Shown: positions 1 through 9,662 of the stretch, piece after piece
Layout of the letters: each line of letters begins with the position of its first letter
Numbering within the stretch: the stretch's first letter is position 1
Assembly: GCA_000733415.1 (NCBI GenBank)
Contig: KL662191.1
Location: forward strand, 526,105 to 590,104
Origin: [Leptolyngbya] sp. JSC-1
Lineage (GTDB): Bacteria > Cyanobacteriota > Cyanobacteriia > Elainellales > Elainellaceae
Length of the DNA: 64,000 nt
Direction of reading: 5' to 3'
The notes under the pieces: model-generated
What the model was told of the DNA's origin: nothing
Databases searched by the model: none
Seen by the model: only the letters and a program-made list of their open reading frames with translations
Translations under genes and position numbers: made by a program

Positions 1-207
1 TATCGGGGGCAGGGAATCGGCAAGCAGATTATGGCAACTGCCATTGATTTTCTAGACCAGCAGAATATGCCAGAGAGCAAAGTTCATGCCCAAAGCCATG
101 CAGCGGTGTTTTACCAAAAGCTGGGCTTTCAGCAGCAGGGTGAAGCTTTTTATGAAGCCGACATTTTGCACATTGAAATGAGAAGATCCCATCCTGCGTT
201 GCAATGA
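1..207 (+). CDS. GNAT N-acetyltransferase, C-terminal part (ElaA/YjcF-like)
   Basis: Open from the first base, so the start lies outside the window. The 68 visible residues begin with the acetyl-CoA pyrophosphate-binding motif RGQGIGKQ, then a helix, a VFYQKLGF strand-helix that closes the GNAT fold, and end with HIEMRR, a tail typical of the ElaA/YjcF branch. GNAT enzymes move an acetyl group from acetyl-CoA to an amine; the substrate cannot be told from this fragment. The stop is TGA at 205-207. Family assignment is firm, subfamily is an inference. Confidence 0.85.
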   Translation, partial: YRGQGIGKQIMATAIDFLDQQNMPESKVHAQSHAAVFYQKLGFQQQGEAFYEADILHIEMRRSHPALQ

Positions 208-648
208 GTTTACAAAGAATAGTCAACCGCACTTGATTCACGGCGTTGTTGCTGTTGTCTAGATTACTTTCTGCTGGCTACCTTAAAAAGAATAAGGCTA
301 TTGGCTTTAAAGCTAACCAACGCAAGCAGTTAAAGCCAATAAAGGCGATTCAAAATTCCCTTCTGCAAAGATTTTTGCCCTTTCCCTTACGTTGTTTGGC
401 CTCATCTACACCTTTAGAGATAGGTATCAGTGCGGATTGATTTTAATAATTATTTTTGTATTCTGTTTATTAGAAACTCAACTTTTATTAAAGTTTTTCA
501 TAGTTCAGGATCATGGCTTAGGAATACGGGAGATTCCTAGAATCACGAGAAGCGGCAGTTCAATACTCAATACTTAATCCAAATAGGAACAGATTGCTTG
601 AGAAATTCGCTTGAGAACGATTTCGAGAAATTTACCTTTAAAACCCGT
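208..648. other. intergenic region, no supported gene
   Basis: Only short overlapping open frames with no recognisable domain or ribosome-binding site. I see no repeat or structured RNA that I can name. It may carry the promoter of the small zinc-ribbon gene that follows. Confidence 0.5.
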
Positions 649-819
649 ATGAACATTGACAATTGTTGCCCCTGCTGTTCCGAGCCGATGTTGCGTCATA
701 CCAGGCACGGTGGGTCTATCTACTGGTTTTGTCCGCATTGCTGGCAGGAAATGCCCAACCTGCTTTCTGAATTAGCAGACCGGAGGGCGTGCCACTCACT
801 CGAATGTCTGGTGAAGTAG
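649..819 (+). CDS. small zinc-ribbon-like protein
   Basis: A 56-residue protein from ATG 649; a TTG at 598 in the same frame would add 17 residues. It has two paired-cysteine motifs, NCCPCC near the start and FCPHCW about 22 residues later, with YW in between, which is the layout of a small zinc ribbon. Short proteins with the same motif order and a following EMPNL occur widely in cyanobacteria, with no assigned function that I know. It lies alone, tail to tail with cofH. Zinc binding is inferred from the cysteines. Confidence 0.6.
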   Translation: MNIDNCCPCCSEPMLRHTRHGGSIYWFCPHCWQEMPNLLSELADRRACHSLECLVK

Positions 820-847
820 GTTTGGTGTAGCGTCTGGGTAATACTGC

Positions 848-2002
848 CTATCCAACCCATTGATAAAGCGTATCTCGCTGCTGAGCTGGTCGTCCTAGAG
901 ACTGAATCGCAGACCGGAGTTCACCGACTGTACGACAGGTTCCCCCCTGCGCCCCGGCCATCGTTGTAATGTGTTCTTCCATCAAGGTGCCGCCAATGTC
1001 ATTACAGCCCCAGGTCAGCGCCGTGGTTGCTCCTGCTAGGCCCAACTTCACCCAGCTGGGCTGATGGTTGACAATCCAATTGCCTAGAAAAATGCGGGCG
1101 ACAGCCATCAGCAGTAGGGCATCTGCCAACACGGGCTGGTCTCTGCCCACCCGATGCTGCAGCGGTTTAGGAGCCTCCTGCCCCACAAACGGCAAGACAA
1201 TAAATTCGGTGAAGCGAGCCGGATATTGCTGCTCGATCGCCTGCTGTTGAAGTGTGCGCAACCAACCAAGGTGCCGCATCTGCTGGGCTGGCGTTTCAAT
1301 GTGACCAGAGAGGATTGTGCTAGTGCTGGGCATGCCCAACCGATGGGCTGTGCTGACAATCTCTAACCAGGTTGCCGTGTTAATTTTTTCAGGGCAAAGG
1401 ATTTTGCGCACCTGATCATCCAGCACCTCGGCAGCCGTTCCCGGCATTGACCCGACCCCCGCCTGTTGTAACGCCGCAATCACTTCGGCATAGCTGAGCT
1501 GATCTTCTCTAGCAATAAACTGTACTTCCTGGGGCGAAAAGGCATGGAGATGAAGCTGAGGAAAGGCAGCTTTGATCGTTTGCACGAGCCGAACATAATA
1601 GGCTAACGCACTGCCATTCCGCTTGGCCTGCGGGTTCAAACCACCCTGCATACAAATTTCTGTGGCTCCTTGCTGGACCGCTTCAGCTGTTTTTGCCAAA
1701 ATCGTAGATTCATCGAGCCAGTAAGCACCTGTTTGTGCTGCATCCCGCCGAAAGGCACAAAAGCTGCAATGCTGTTCGCAAATGTTGGTGAAATTGATGT
1801 TGCGGTTGATCACATAGGTGACGACCTCACCGACTTGTCGTTGGCGTAGTTGGTCTGCGACAGCTCGAATGGCAGCAATCGCGCCTGGATCCTGTTGCTG
1901 AAGCAGCAGCTCTCCTTCGGCCTCAGACAAGTCCTCTCCAGCTAGGGCACGCTTGAGCGCCCCATCGATAGAAGCCAGCGAACGAATGGTTGATTGAATC
2001 AC
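848..2002 (-). CDS. cofH: FO synthase subunit 2, CofH
   Basis: Radical SAM enzyme that joins 5-amino-6-(D-ribitylamino)uracil to a tyrosine-derived fragment; CofG then closes the ring to give 7,8-didemethyl-8-hydroxy-5-deazariboflavin (F0). In cyanobacteria F0 serves as antenna of some photolyases. The CX3CX2C cluster site is C75, C79 and C82 (CEQHCSFC), and the CMQGG motif follows at about residue 117. At 384 residues it has the normal full length. CofG is not in this window. MqnC/MqnE are related alternatives, but the overall pattern fits CofH. Confidence 0.9.
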   Translation of the reverse strand: MIQSTIRSLASIDGALKRALAGEDLSEAEGELLLQQQDPGAIAAIRAVADQLRQRQVGEVVTYVINRNINFTNICEQHCSFCAFRRDAAQTGAYWLDESTILAKTAEAVQQGATEICMQGGLNPQAKRNGSALAYYVRLVQTIKAAFPQLHLHAFSPQEVQFIAREDQLSYAEVIAALQQAGVGSMPGTAAEVLDDQVRKILCPEKINTATWLEIVSTAHRLGMPSTSTILSGHIETPAQQMRHLGWLRTLQQQAIEQQYPARFTEFIVLPFVGQEAPKPLQHRVGRDQPVLADALLLMAVARIFLGNWIVNHQPSWVKLGLAGATTALTWGCNDIGGTLMEEHITTMAGAQGGTCRTVGELRSAIQSLGRPAQQRDTLYQWVG

Positions 2003-2259
2003 AGCCCCAGCCTCACTTGGTGTCTCTCATTATGATGACGCGAATTCCATGGGCTGATAGAAAACTCAGCGCATGAATTCGACAAGAACTTTTTGGTGGT
2101 AGCTGTGCCAATTCGGTGCATCCCCTTTATACTGACTCCTGCGGAAGGATTGAAGCTGCAATTTCAAAAAAGCAGTAAGATTTGCGTGGGTACTATCCCT
2201 AGCGGCCCCTAGCGGCAAGACTACCAAACGAACAACAGACTTTGTGAGAGTCCCAATCT

Positions 2260-2850
2260 ATGGCTGCCCCCCGATTTGGCGATCCGAACCAACCTGCTTC
2301 ATCCAAACCCACGTTTCCGACTGGGCATTCCGTGAACCAACCAATAAACCAGCCAGTTAGTCGTCCAGTCAAATCCGTCAGCCAGATGCACGGTCTAGAA
2401 CGACTGCCAGCGGAGCCATATCGCAACCGCTTAGTGGCTCGACGAGCTGGCACACCAGCCGACACAATCGTGCATGCCTTTCGCCCTAAACAAAAGCCGC
2501 TCTGGTTGGTTCTGCTGATAAAACTTCAGCAAGGTTCATCAATTGTCACACTGCTGTTGATGATTGCAATTCTGTCGGTCTATGGCTGGACAGTGTATTT
2601 ACAACAGCGCTGGGGGCAGCAATACGATAAGCTGGAGACCCTGAAAAAACGAGAGCGGCAGCTCACTTCGGCCAATGAGGTGCTGAAAAATCAGATGGCC
2701 GAGCAGGCAGAAAAACCGACGGCTGGACTGTTGCTCCCTGACCCCAGCAATGCTATCTTTTTGACTCCTGCCCCTCCTCGTCCAGAGGTAAAACCGGAGC
2801 TTAGCGCTCCTTCTACAGAAGGAAGCCCAAACCGTCCTTTGGGGTATTAG
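2260..2850 (+). CDS. FtsL-like bitopic membrane protein upstream of ftsI
   Basis: A 196-residue protein with a basic, Pro/Asn-rich cytoplasmic part (1-80), one membrane segment (about 94-112, IVTLLLMIAILSVYGWTVY), then a charged heptad-like helix (about 118-150) and a Pro-rich tail. This topology and its place 38 bp before ftsI match FtsL/DivIC-type divisome proteins, which are poorly conserved in sequence. The partner would be FtsI and the septal synthase. Function rests on position and topology, not on similarity I can confirm. Confidence 0.7.
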   Translation: MAAPRFGDPNQPASSKPTFPTGHSVNQPINQPVSRPVKSVSQMHGLERLPAEPYRNRLVARRAGTPADTIVHAFRPKQKPLWLVLLIKLQQGSSIVTLLLMIAILSVYGWTVYLQQRWGQQYDKLETLKKRERQLTSANEVLKNQMAEQAEKPTAGLLLPDPSNAIFLTPAPPRPEVKPELSAPSTEGSPNRPLGY

Positions 2851-2888
2851 ACCTGAGATGAGGTGCAGCATTGTCTGGAGGTTGGCCT

Positions 2889-4982
2889 ATGGCTATATCG
2901 TTTCGTCCCTTTCGACAGCAGCGTTTTCGGCGGTCTCGACGGCATGCCCGCCGCTCGTCGCTCCATCCCCCATCCCAGCATCTGCGCTCCCCCAGACTTC
3001 GCTCCAGCTCTGAGTCCTTGACCTCAGATGGGCAGGAACCGAATCCAGAATTTCTGTATAAAGGCTCGCGTTCCCAACGGCGGCTGCGCCTGGAAACCGC
3101 TATAGCACCCAAACCTCGGTTGCTCCTGGTGTGGGTAATTCTAATGATTGGCATGGTGGGGCTGTCGCTGAACCTCTTCCGCCTCCAGGTGCTGCAAGGA
3201 GACATTTTGCAAGAGCGGGCGAAGGCCCAGCAAACCATTGCCCTGAGTGCGGCCCTGCCACGTCGGCCGATTGTGGATCGGGAAGGCAATGTGTTGGCAA
3301 TCGACAAGCCGATCTATACCCTCTATGCCCACCCGATTCTGTTCGAGCAACAGCGCGAAACGATTGCGGTAGCCTTAGCACCAATTTTGAACAAGCCGAT
3401 GGAGCAACTGCTGACTCAGATCAGCGAAACCGAAAGCGGTATCCGGTTGGCGGAGGCATTACCTGAGGATAAGGCCAAGCAAATTCGTCAGCTCCACCTG
3501 GATGGATTGGAACTGCTCCAGCAGCAAGAGCGCCTTTATCCTCAGCAGGAGTTGTTCGCCAATATTGTGGGTTACGTCAATGCTGACCGCCAAGCCCAGG
3601 CCGGCGTCGAGTACAGCCAGGATGAACAGTTGATCCGCTCGGCACCAGAAATGCGAATTCGCCGCTCTGGAGATGGCTCGGTGATTCCGCTGGGACTGCC
3701 CAAGAATTTGGTGCAATACGACGAATTACAGCTTCAGTTAACTCTAGACAGCCGCTTGCAGCGAGCCACCCGCTATGCCCTGAAACAGCAAATGCAGAAA
3801 TACAGCGCCAAGCGGGGTGTGGTGATTGTAATGGATGTGCAGGACGGCTCGATTTTGGCCCTGGCCTCGGAGCCAACCTTTGATGCCAACCAGTACTACA
3901 ACACCGATCAGGAGACCCTGCGGGACTGGGTCGTCACTGATGTCTATGAACCGGGTTCGACCTTTAAACCGATTAACCTAGCCATTGCTTTAGAATCGGG
4001 TGCGGTGAAACCTAACGATGTTTTTATCGATGAAGGGGCCATCCGCATCGGAGAGTGGCCAATCCAAAATAGCGACTACGACTCGGTGGGGGCACGCGGC
4101 CCAGTTACCGTTACCGAAATTCTGCAAAACTCTAGCAACGTGGGCATGGTGCATGTGATGCAACGCCTGAAACCAGGGGTGTTTTATGGCTGGCTGGAAC
4201 GGCTGAAGCTGGGAGAACCCACCGGGATCGATTTACCCTTCGAGTCGTCCGGCCAGGTCAAACCCTATTCTCAGTTCACAACTGTGCGGGTGGAACCTGC
4301 CACCACTGCCTTTGGCCAGGGCTTTTCCCTAACGCCGATCAAGCTCATCCAGCTTCATAGCACCATCGCCAACGGCGGCAAACTAGTCACTCCCCATGTG
4401 GTCAAAGGGATGGTGGATACTCAAGGCAAGCTGAAGTGGCAGCCTGAACATCCCAAGCCGCAACCCGTGTTTACGCCCAAAACTACAGAAGCAGTCCTCA
4501 AAATGATGGAGCAGGCTGTACTGAACGGCACGGGACAGGTGGCTCAAATTCCCGGCTTCCGGATTGCTGGTAAAACCGGAACTGCTCAGAAAGCCAGCCA
4601 ATATGGAGGATATAGCCGCGCTCGCATCACCAGCTTTATTGGCATTCTCCCGGTTGAGGCTCCCCGCTATGCCGTCTTGGCCGTGGTGGACGAACCTCAG
4701 GGTGACGATGCCTACGGTTCTACCGTTGCTGCCCCGATTGTGAAGGAAGTGATGGAAGCGTTGATTGCCAGCGAACGGATTCCGCCCACCAAACCGGATG
4801 ATGTGGGGCTAGAGAGCGTTTTGCCTGAAGACATCCAGGATTCTATCGACTTCCACCATCCGATCAACCCGCTAGCCGAAGAAACCACTCCTGCTACAGA
4901 TTGGGCTGCTACAGATTGGGCAGAGGAGGAGGGTATAGACCCAAGCCAGGTTGCTGACGACATCCAAGGCGAGAGCGAATAA
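2889..4982 (+). CDS. ftsI: peptidoglycan D,D-transpeptidase FtsI (PBP3/PBP2 class B)
   Basis: Septal class B penicillin-binding protein that cross-links peptidoglycan during division. A basic N-terminal part precedes a membrane anchor (about residues 77-98). A dimerisation domain (RPIVDREGNVLA) follows, then the transpeptidase with STFK (nucleophile S357), SSN (S415-N417) and KTG (K562). I chose ATG 2889 because GGAGG at 2877-2881 sits 7 bases before it; the upstream TTG at 2871 would include that site. The last 70 residues are acidic, with a duplicated ATDWA unit. It follows the FtsL-like gene as an operon and faces glmU. Confidence 0.95.
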   Translation: MAISFRPFRQQRFRRSRRHARRSSLHPPSQHLRSPRLRSSSESLTSDGQEPNPEFLYKGSRSQRRLRLETAIAPKPRLLLVWVILMIGMVGLSLNLFRLQVLQGDILQERAKAQQTIALSAALPRRPIVDREGNVLAIDKPIYTLYAHPILFEQQRETIAVALAPILNKPMEQLLTQISETESGIRLAEALPEDKAKQIRQLHLDGLELLQQQERLYPQQELFANIVGYVNADRQAQAGVEYSQDEQLIRSAPEMRIRRSGDGSVIPLGLPKNLVQYDELQLQLTLDSRLQRATRYALKQQMQKYSAKRGVVIVMDVQDGSILALASEPTFDANQYYNTDQETLRDWVVTDVYEPGSTFKPINLAIALESGAVKPNDVFIDEGAIRIGEWPIQNSDYDSVGARGPVTVTEILQNSSNVGMVHVMQRLKPGVFYGWLERLKLGEPTGIDLPFESSGQVKPYSQFTTVRVEPATTAFGQGFSLTPIKLIQLHSTIANGGKLVTPHVVKGMVDTQGKLKWQPEHPKPQPVFTPKTTEAVLKMMEQAVLNGTGQVAQIPGFRIAGKTGTAQKASQYGGYSRARITSFIGILPVEAPRYAVLAVVDEPQGDDAYGSTVAAPIVKEVMEALIASERIPPTKPDDVGLESVLPEDIQDSIDFHHPINPLAEETTPATDWAATDWAEEEGIDPSQVADDIQGESE

Positions 4983-5007
4983 ATTAACCAGGCAACTCCT
5001 ACTTTGA

Positions 5008-5044
5008 CACTGTAGGCTTTGGCACTGTAGGCTTTGGCACTGTA
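5008..5044. repeat. 15-bp tandem repeat, 2.5 copies
   Basis: The unit CACTGTAGGCTTTGG occurs twice in full and once in part in the short gap between the convergent ftsI and glmU genes. It has no obvious hairpin plus T-run, so I do not call it a terminator. Confidence 0.8.
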
Positions 5045-5057
5045 ACCACCTACTTCT

Positions 5058-6455
5058 TTACTGAGATGCTCTATCTGTCTCCTGATTCCCTGCTTGCTCC
5101 TTCAGACGCCAACCCGGCTTGATCACCTGATGAGCACGAGCAATCACCAGAGCGTCATTTGGTACATCTTCGGTGACGGTAGAGCCAGCTGCAATGGTGA
5201 CATCCTCGCCGATCGTGATCGGAGCCACCAGTACACTATTCGATCCAGTTTTGGTACGGTCGCCGATCTGGGTCCGGTGTTTCTTGACGCCGTCGTAGTT
5301 GGCGGTGATGGTACCAGCTCCCACATTCACCTGATTTCCCAGCGTCGCATCTCCCAAGTAAGAAAGGTGAGCCACATTGGTACGGGTTCCCAACCGAGCA
5401 TTCTTCAGCTCTACAAAGTTACCAATCCGGCAGTTTTGCCCCACCTCAACCTGACTACGCAGGTGGGTGTAAGGGCCGATGCGGCTATTAGACTGGATCA
5501 CGCTCTTGTTGATCACCGAATAGAGCACAGTGACATTCTCACCAATCTGGCTGTCTTCAATCAAACAACCCGGTCCGATCCGGCTGCCCGATCCAATCAC
5601 CGTTTGACCGCGCAGGTGGGTTTGGGGTTCAATCACCACATCATTACCAAGCTGCACCGTGTCATCAATCGTGATCGTATCGGGGTTAATCAGGGTGACG
5701 CCTGCCGCCATCCAATCATCCTTGATGCGGGTTTGCAAGATTTCGTAGGCTGTGGCTAGCTGCTTGCGGTCGTTAATCCCCAGAATTTCCTGATAATCAT
5801 CTACATCAACCGCCATTACCGGCGATAAAAAATTGACCGCATCGGTCAGGTAGTATTCTTTTTGATCGTTGTTGCTCTGCAATTTGGGCAGGATTGTCGC
5901 GAGCTGGCTCCAGTTAAAGCAGTAGATGCCAGCATTCACCCGCCGATTTTGCCGCTGAGCTGGGGTGCAGTCCCGGTCTTCCACAATCTGCGTCACCAGG
6001 TTGTTACCATCGCAAAACACCCGACCGTAGCCCTTCGCGTCCGGCATTTGGGCCGTCAGAATCGTCGCTGCATTTTGGTGAGTTTGATGGGTATGCAGGA
6101 GAGTGATCAAGGTTTGAGGCCGCAGCAACGGCACATCTCCATTCAACACCAGCAGGCTACCTTCAAAGCCTTGTAAGTAAGGCAATACCTGCTGCACAGC
6201 ATGACCTGTTCCCAATTGCTCACTTTGTTCGACAAATTCTACGTCGAGTCGTTGAGCGAAAGACTGCCGCACCTGCTCGCCCTCATAGCCGACAATCACC
6301 AACTGGCGCTTAGGCTGAACCACAGCCGCACAATCTAACACTCGCTGAACCAGCGACCGACCGCCCAGATCATGGAGTACCTTGGGCAAACGAGACTTCA
6401 TCCGCGTTCCCCGTCCTGCCGCCAGAATTGCCACCGCAACCATGTTTGTCTTCAT
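5058..6455 (-). CDS. glmU: bifunctional UDP-N-acetylglucosamine pyrophosphorylase / GlcN-1-P acetyltransferase
   Basis: Makes UDP-GlcNAc for peptidoglycan and lipopolysaccharide in two steps: acetylation of glucosamine-1-phosphate and uridylyl transfer. The N-terminal uridylyltransferase has LAAGRGTRMKS (residues 11-21) with the LPKVLH lysine, and LNGDVPLL further on. From about residue 250 there is a left-handed beta-helix of hexapeptide repeats (IGPYTHLRS, NVGAGTITANYDG, KTGSNSVLVAP) holding the acetyltransferase site. The 465-residue length is normal. It converges on ftsI, so two cell-wall genes share one gap. Confidence 0.97.
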   Translation of the reverse strand: MKTNMVAVAILAAGRGTRMKSRLPKVLHDLGGRSLVQRVLDCAAVVQPKRQLVIVGYEGEQVRQSFAQRLDVEFVEQSEQLGTGHAVQQVLPYLQGFEGSLLVLNGDVPLLRPQTLITLLHTHQTHQNAATILTAQMPDAKGYGRVFCDGNNLVTQIVEDRDCTPAQRQNRRVNAGIYCFNWSQLATILPKLQSNNDQKEYYLTDAVNFLSPVMAVDVDDYQEILGINDRKQLATAYEILQTRIKDDWMAAGVTLINPDTITIDDTVQLGNDVVIEPQTHLRGQTVIGSGSRIGPGCLIEDSQIGENVTVLYSVINKSVIQSNSRIGPYTHLRSQVEVGQNCRIGNFVELKNARLGTRTNVAHLSYLGDATLGNQVNVGAGTITANYDGVKKHRTQIGDRTKTGSNSVLVAPITIGEDVTIAAGSTVTEDVPNDALVIARAHQVIKPGWRLKEQAGNQETDRASQ

Positions 6456-6496
6456 CCACTCTCCAGGTACGGAGTATAGCGCGTCTGGTTGACTTT

Positions 6497-7474
6497 TTAG
6501 GCGGCAATCTGCTGCGAGGAAACGAAATCAACAAACTGCTGCATCAAAGCCGGATTGCGCCAGCCCTTCTCTACCTCTTTTCGCATGATGGTGATGGCCT
6601 CTTGCGAGCTGAGGGCCGGTTTGTAGGGACGCTCGTGGGTCAAGGCATCATAGATATCGAGGAGCTGAAACACTTGCACCAAAAACGGAATCTGGTCGCC
6701 GACTAAACGATCGGGATAGCCAGAACCATCCCAGCGCTCGTGGTGATGCCGAATAATCGGCAAAACGCCCCGCATCGTCCGCAACGGCTGACAAATTTGT
6801 TCTCCAATCAGCACATGCTGCTGCATTACAAGCTGCTCGGTAGGGGTGAGAGTGCCTGTTTTGAGCAGAATTTCGTCTGGAATGCCAATTTTGCCAATAT
6901 CGTGCAGATAGCCAGCCCATATTAAGTCGCGTAGGGCATAGCGAGGAAGCTGCAAAAACTCGCCAAACCGCCGACCCCAATCAACCAACCGTTCGCAGTG
7001 ATCGCCCGTGTTCGGATCGCGGCGTTCAATGGTCCGGGCGATGGAAAATAGCACCTGTCCGGCATGATCTAGGTCTTCGTTGAGCTGTTTTTGCCGCACC
7101 AGCGATCGCACCCGCGCCGACAGTTCGAGCTGATCAAATGGCTTAGAGAGAAAATCATCACCGCCTGCTTCAATTCCCTTCAGCCGCGCCCGCCGGTCGT
7201 TCAAAGCCGTGACAAAAACAATTGGCGTCAGCCGGGTTTGCTCATCTTGTTTGAGACGACGGCACACCTCGTAACCGTCCATGCCCGGCATCATCACATC
7301 TAGCAAGATCAGGTCAGGAGCAGCTAATCGCACTTGCTCTAAAGCCGCATATCCATTCTCAGCCTCCAGGACCTCATAGCCCTCCATTGCCAGCAGAGAA
7401 GCTGCCGTCATCCGACTGGAAGGATGGTCATCTACGATCAAAACTTTAGGCCGCTCGGAAACAAGACAATTCAC
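6497..7474 (-). CDS. response regulator with HD-GYP phosphodiesterase domain (RpfG-type)
   Basis: Receiver domain (VLIVDDHP, phospho-acceptor Asp in LILLDVMMPGMDG, lysine in SKPF) followed by an HD-GYP domain (HDIGKIG, then HHHERWDGSGYP), the arrangement of RpfG-like enzymes that hydrolyse cyclic di-GMP. All signature residues appear intact. No ATG is present near the start. I favour GTG 7474, preceded by GGGAAG; a TTG at 7555 would add 27 residues of low-complexity sequence. No cognate histidine kinase lies next to it. Confidence 0.88.
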   Translation of the reverse strand: MNCLVSERPKVLIVDDHPSSRMTAASLLAMEGYEVLEAENGYAALEQVRLAAPDLILLDVMMPGMDGYEVCRRLKQDEQTRLTPIVFVTALNDRRARLKGIEAGGDDFLSKPFDQLELSARVRSLVRQKQLNEDLDHAGQVLFSIARTIERRDPNTGDHCERLVDWGRRFGEFLQLPRYALRDLIWAGYLHDIGKIGIPDEILLKTGTLTPTEQLVMQQHVLIGEQICQPLRTMRGVLPIIRHHHERWDGSGYPDRLVGDQIPFLVQVFQLLDIYDALTHERPYKPALSSQEAITIMRKEVEKGWRNPALMQQFVDFVSSQQIAA

Positions 7475-7751
7475 AGAAAACTTCCCACTTCGCGCTCGAT
7501 TAACACCCGAACCTAAATTTCCGCCTTGAATAGAACTACCAACAGAGTTTAACAATCAGCCTGTCATCAAGCTTTGTAACCACTAGGCAGTAATCAGATA
7601 TCCAGGTTGGCATCTTTGCCTTCGATTAAGAATTGTCTGAAGAGGAGACAGACAGGGGCATTTCTTCAGAGTATGTTCAATTTTAGAGACAGAATAAACA
7701 AGTTTCCATGCATGGTTCCACATTTTTCTGCATAATGAGCCAACTGAACTG

Positions 7752-7787
7752 TTCAAATGCAGTTTGCATTGCAATTTGCATTGAACG
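7752..7787. promoter_or_regulatory. inverted/direct repeat in divergent promoter region
   Basis: In the 459-bp gap between the HD-GYP regulator and the sulfurtransferase, the arms GTTCAAATGCA and TGCATTGAAC form a near-perfect inverted repeat, and TTTGCATTG occurs twice 12 bases apart inside it. Such a layout suits a dimeric repressor or activator site, but no regulator is identified. Nothing else in 7475-7933 could be named. Confidence 0.35.
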
Positions 7788-7933
7788 TTAACCAATCATC
7801 TACCCTTAGAAGTTGAAGAATTAGAGTTGAAAAATCAGCTTGGTTTGCAGTAAAGCATTCAGTACGGCACTGAGAGATCAAAGCTATTGACGTAGAGGAT
7901 ATTTACAGGAAATTTCCAGGGACAGAAACCGTG

Positions 7934-8851
7934 ATGGCAGATACGGAAGAAACAAAGACCAACCAGAATCGAGAGGCAAACAGCTCACCTGTCGTCAGTC
8001 GCGAGTGGCTTTATCAGCAAGTAGCTCAAGGCCAGGGTGCGGCATCGGTTGTAGTTGTGGACTGTCGCTTTTCCCTCGCTGACCCAGACCTGGGACGGCA
8101 ACAGTACGAACGGAGCCATATTCCAGGTGCCTATTATCTCGATTTGAATCAGGATTTGTCGAGTCCAGTGCAGCAACATGGTGGGCGGCATCCCTTGCCT
8201 GATCCAGTGCAGCTAGCGGATAAGTTGAGTGCGATCGGAGTTCGCTCAGGGCCAGAACCTACCTTAGTTGTTGCCTACGACGATTCGCGCTTGGCTTTTG
8301 CTGCTCGGCTCTGGTGGCTACTGCGCTATTTAGGACATGATCGGGTGGCTGTTTTAGATGGGGGCTTTAGCGGTTGGCAGGCGGCTGGCTACCCAGTGAC
8401 AGCGGATTTGCCCCAGCCCCAACCCGGTCACTTCGTACCGCAAATTCAGGCCGATTGGACGGTCAACATCGAAACCGTAAAAACCTACAAGGATTTGCCC
8501 AACGTGGTACTAATCGATTCTCGTGAGGCAGAGCGCTATCGAGGTGAACGCGAACCCATCGATCCAGTAGCGGGACACATTCCAGGTGCAGTTAATTATC
8601 CCTGGCCAGAGGTGACCGATAAGCAAGGGTTTATCCGGCCTCTGGCTCAGCAGCAGCAGCGTTGGGCTAATTTGGGAGCTGAAGTAGGAGCTGAGGTATC
8701 TGTAGCAGAGACCTCTACGCCTGCAGAGCTGATTGTGTACTGTGGCTCTGGAGTAACGGCTTGTGTCAACTTACTTGCTCTAGAGATAGCGGGAATATCC
8801 CATGCCAAGCTTTATCCAGGGAGCTGGAGTGATTGGTGTTCCTATCTGTAA
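7934..8851 (+). CDS. two-domain sulfurtransferase (rhodanese / 3-mercaptopyruvate type)
   Basis: Two rhodanese domains in tandem. The first, inactive one has the SHIPGAYYLDLNQDL element; the second has GHIPGAVNYPW and the active loop CGSGVTAC with catalytic C270. CGSGVT is the loop of the SseA/thiosulfate-mercaptopyruvate group, which passes sulfane sulfur from 3-mercaptopyruvate or thiosulfate to an acceptor such as cyanide or thioredoxin. Length of 305 residues is usual. The start is ATG 7934; a GTG lies one codon earlier. Substrate choice cannot be settled from sequence. Confidence 0.92.
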   Translation: MADTEETKTNQNREANSSPVVSREWLYQQVAQGQGAASVVVVDCRFSLADPDLGRQQYERSHIPGAYYLDLNQDLSSPVQQHGGRHPLPDPVQLADKLSAIGVRSGPEPTLVVAYDDSRLAFAARLWWLLRYLGHDRVAVLDGGFSGWQAAGYPVTADLPQPQPGHFVPQIQADWTVNIETVKTYKDLPNVVLIDSREAERYRGEREPIDPVAGHIPGAVNYPWPEVTDKQGFIRPLAQQQQRWANLGAEVGAEVSVAETSTPAELIVYCGSGVTACVNLLALEIAGISHAKLYPGSWSDWCSYL

Positions 8852-8891
8852 ACAGCAGTAAAATGCCCGGTCTGCAAATTAGGTTACTGCC

Positions 8892-8927
8892 ACTGTTGCT
8901 GCTACTGTTGCTGCTATTGTTGCTGCC
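8892..8927. repeat. 12-bp tandem repeat, 3 copies
   Basis: The unit ACTGTTGCTGCT occurs twice exactly and once with two changes, just after the sulfurtransferase stop. A frame across it reads as poly-leucine, which is a by-product and not a supported gene. Confidence 0.75.
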
Positions 8928-9662
8928 ACTACTGGGCCTGTCTAATTCGGTTGACCGACTTACCACTTCGTACAGCCACTCTATCCAAGATATTTATAGA
9001 GGTCACTCAATGAAGTTTATAATTCTATAATATTTAGGGATCGCTCTATATTCTGGACAATCTTAAGTAATTAGATTTTCCAAATATGCTTCTAATGTTT
9101 CTATATTGTTATGTATTGCAGCATGAAAATTGGCAGACCGAAATATCTGAATTTGCTATTGTTCAGCCTATTGTCCAGTCTCTTGTCAACTCTCTTGTCA
9201 ACCTGTTGTTCAACAGAGCCAGCAACCAGCACAATAAGTCGATAGCGGCTAAAGCAAACCCAACATCGGCTCTTTCCCATCGGTGCATCTCACTTGCTTA
9301 ACCTAACTCTAAATCAATTTTTAGTAGGCTTCGGAGCCAAATTTTTAGGGAAAGAAAGCAGCCAAAGATGACTGAATTGAGGCTGGATTGAGATTAAATT
9401 GGGTCAGTTCTGAGCTAATTCCTCCAGTGAGAGGAATTAAACTGAAAGTCCCAGCTTAAGGGCGTAATATCGTAATTTCGTTCTCTTTAAGCCTCCCTAA
9501 GTTAGAATGGCGAGGTTGTGATTTTGAGGGTAGATAAAGCAATCAGGAAGACTGTTTTGATGAGTTGTCTATTCAGGATAAATCATCAAACACAGTCAAA
9601 CTAAAATCATTTAATTGAGTTACTGCTAAAAATATTAAGTCTAAATTTTTGGTGTTATTACT
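8928..9662. other. intergenic region before the NYN gene
   Basis: About 735 bases, visibly AT-rich in the second half. Around 9175-9215 there is an imperfect run of TTGTC/CAAC-type units. A 71-codon frame at 9086 has no domain or ribosome-binding site. I see no gene or named RNA. Confidence 0.5.

Noticed and set aside
246..577. Two overlapping short frames
   Set aside because: No ribosome site, no domain, composition like non-coding DNA.
5094..5759. 221-codon frame antisense to glmU
   Set aside because: Shadow of the glmU hexapeptide repeats; no independent support.
8833..9030. Poly-leucine frame after the sulfurtransferase
   Set aside because: By-product of a 12-bp tandem repeat; overlaps the stop of the real gene.
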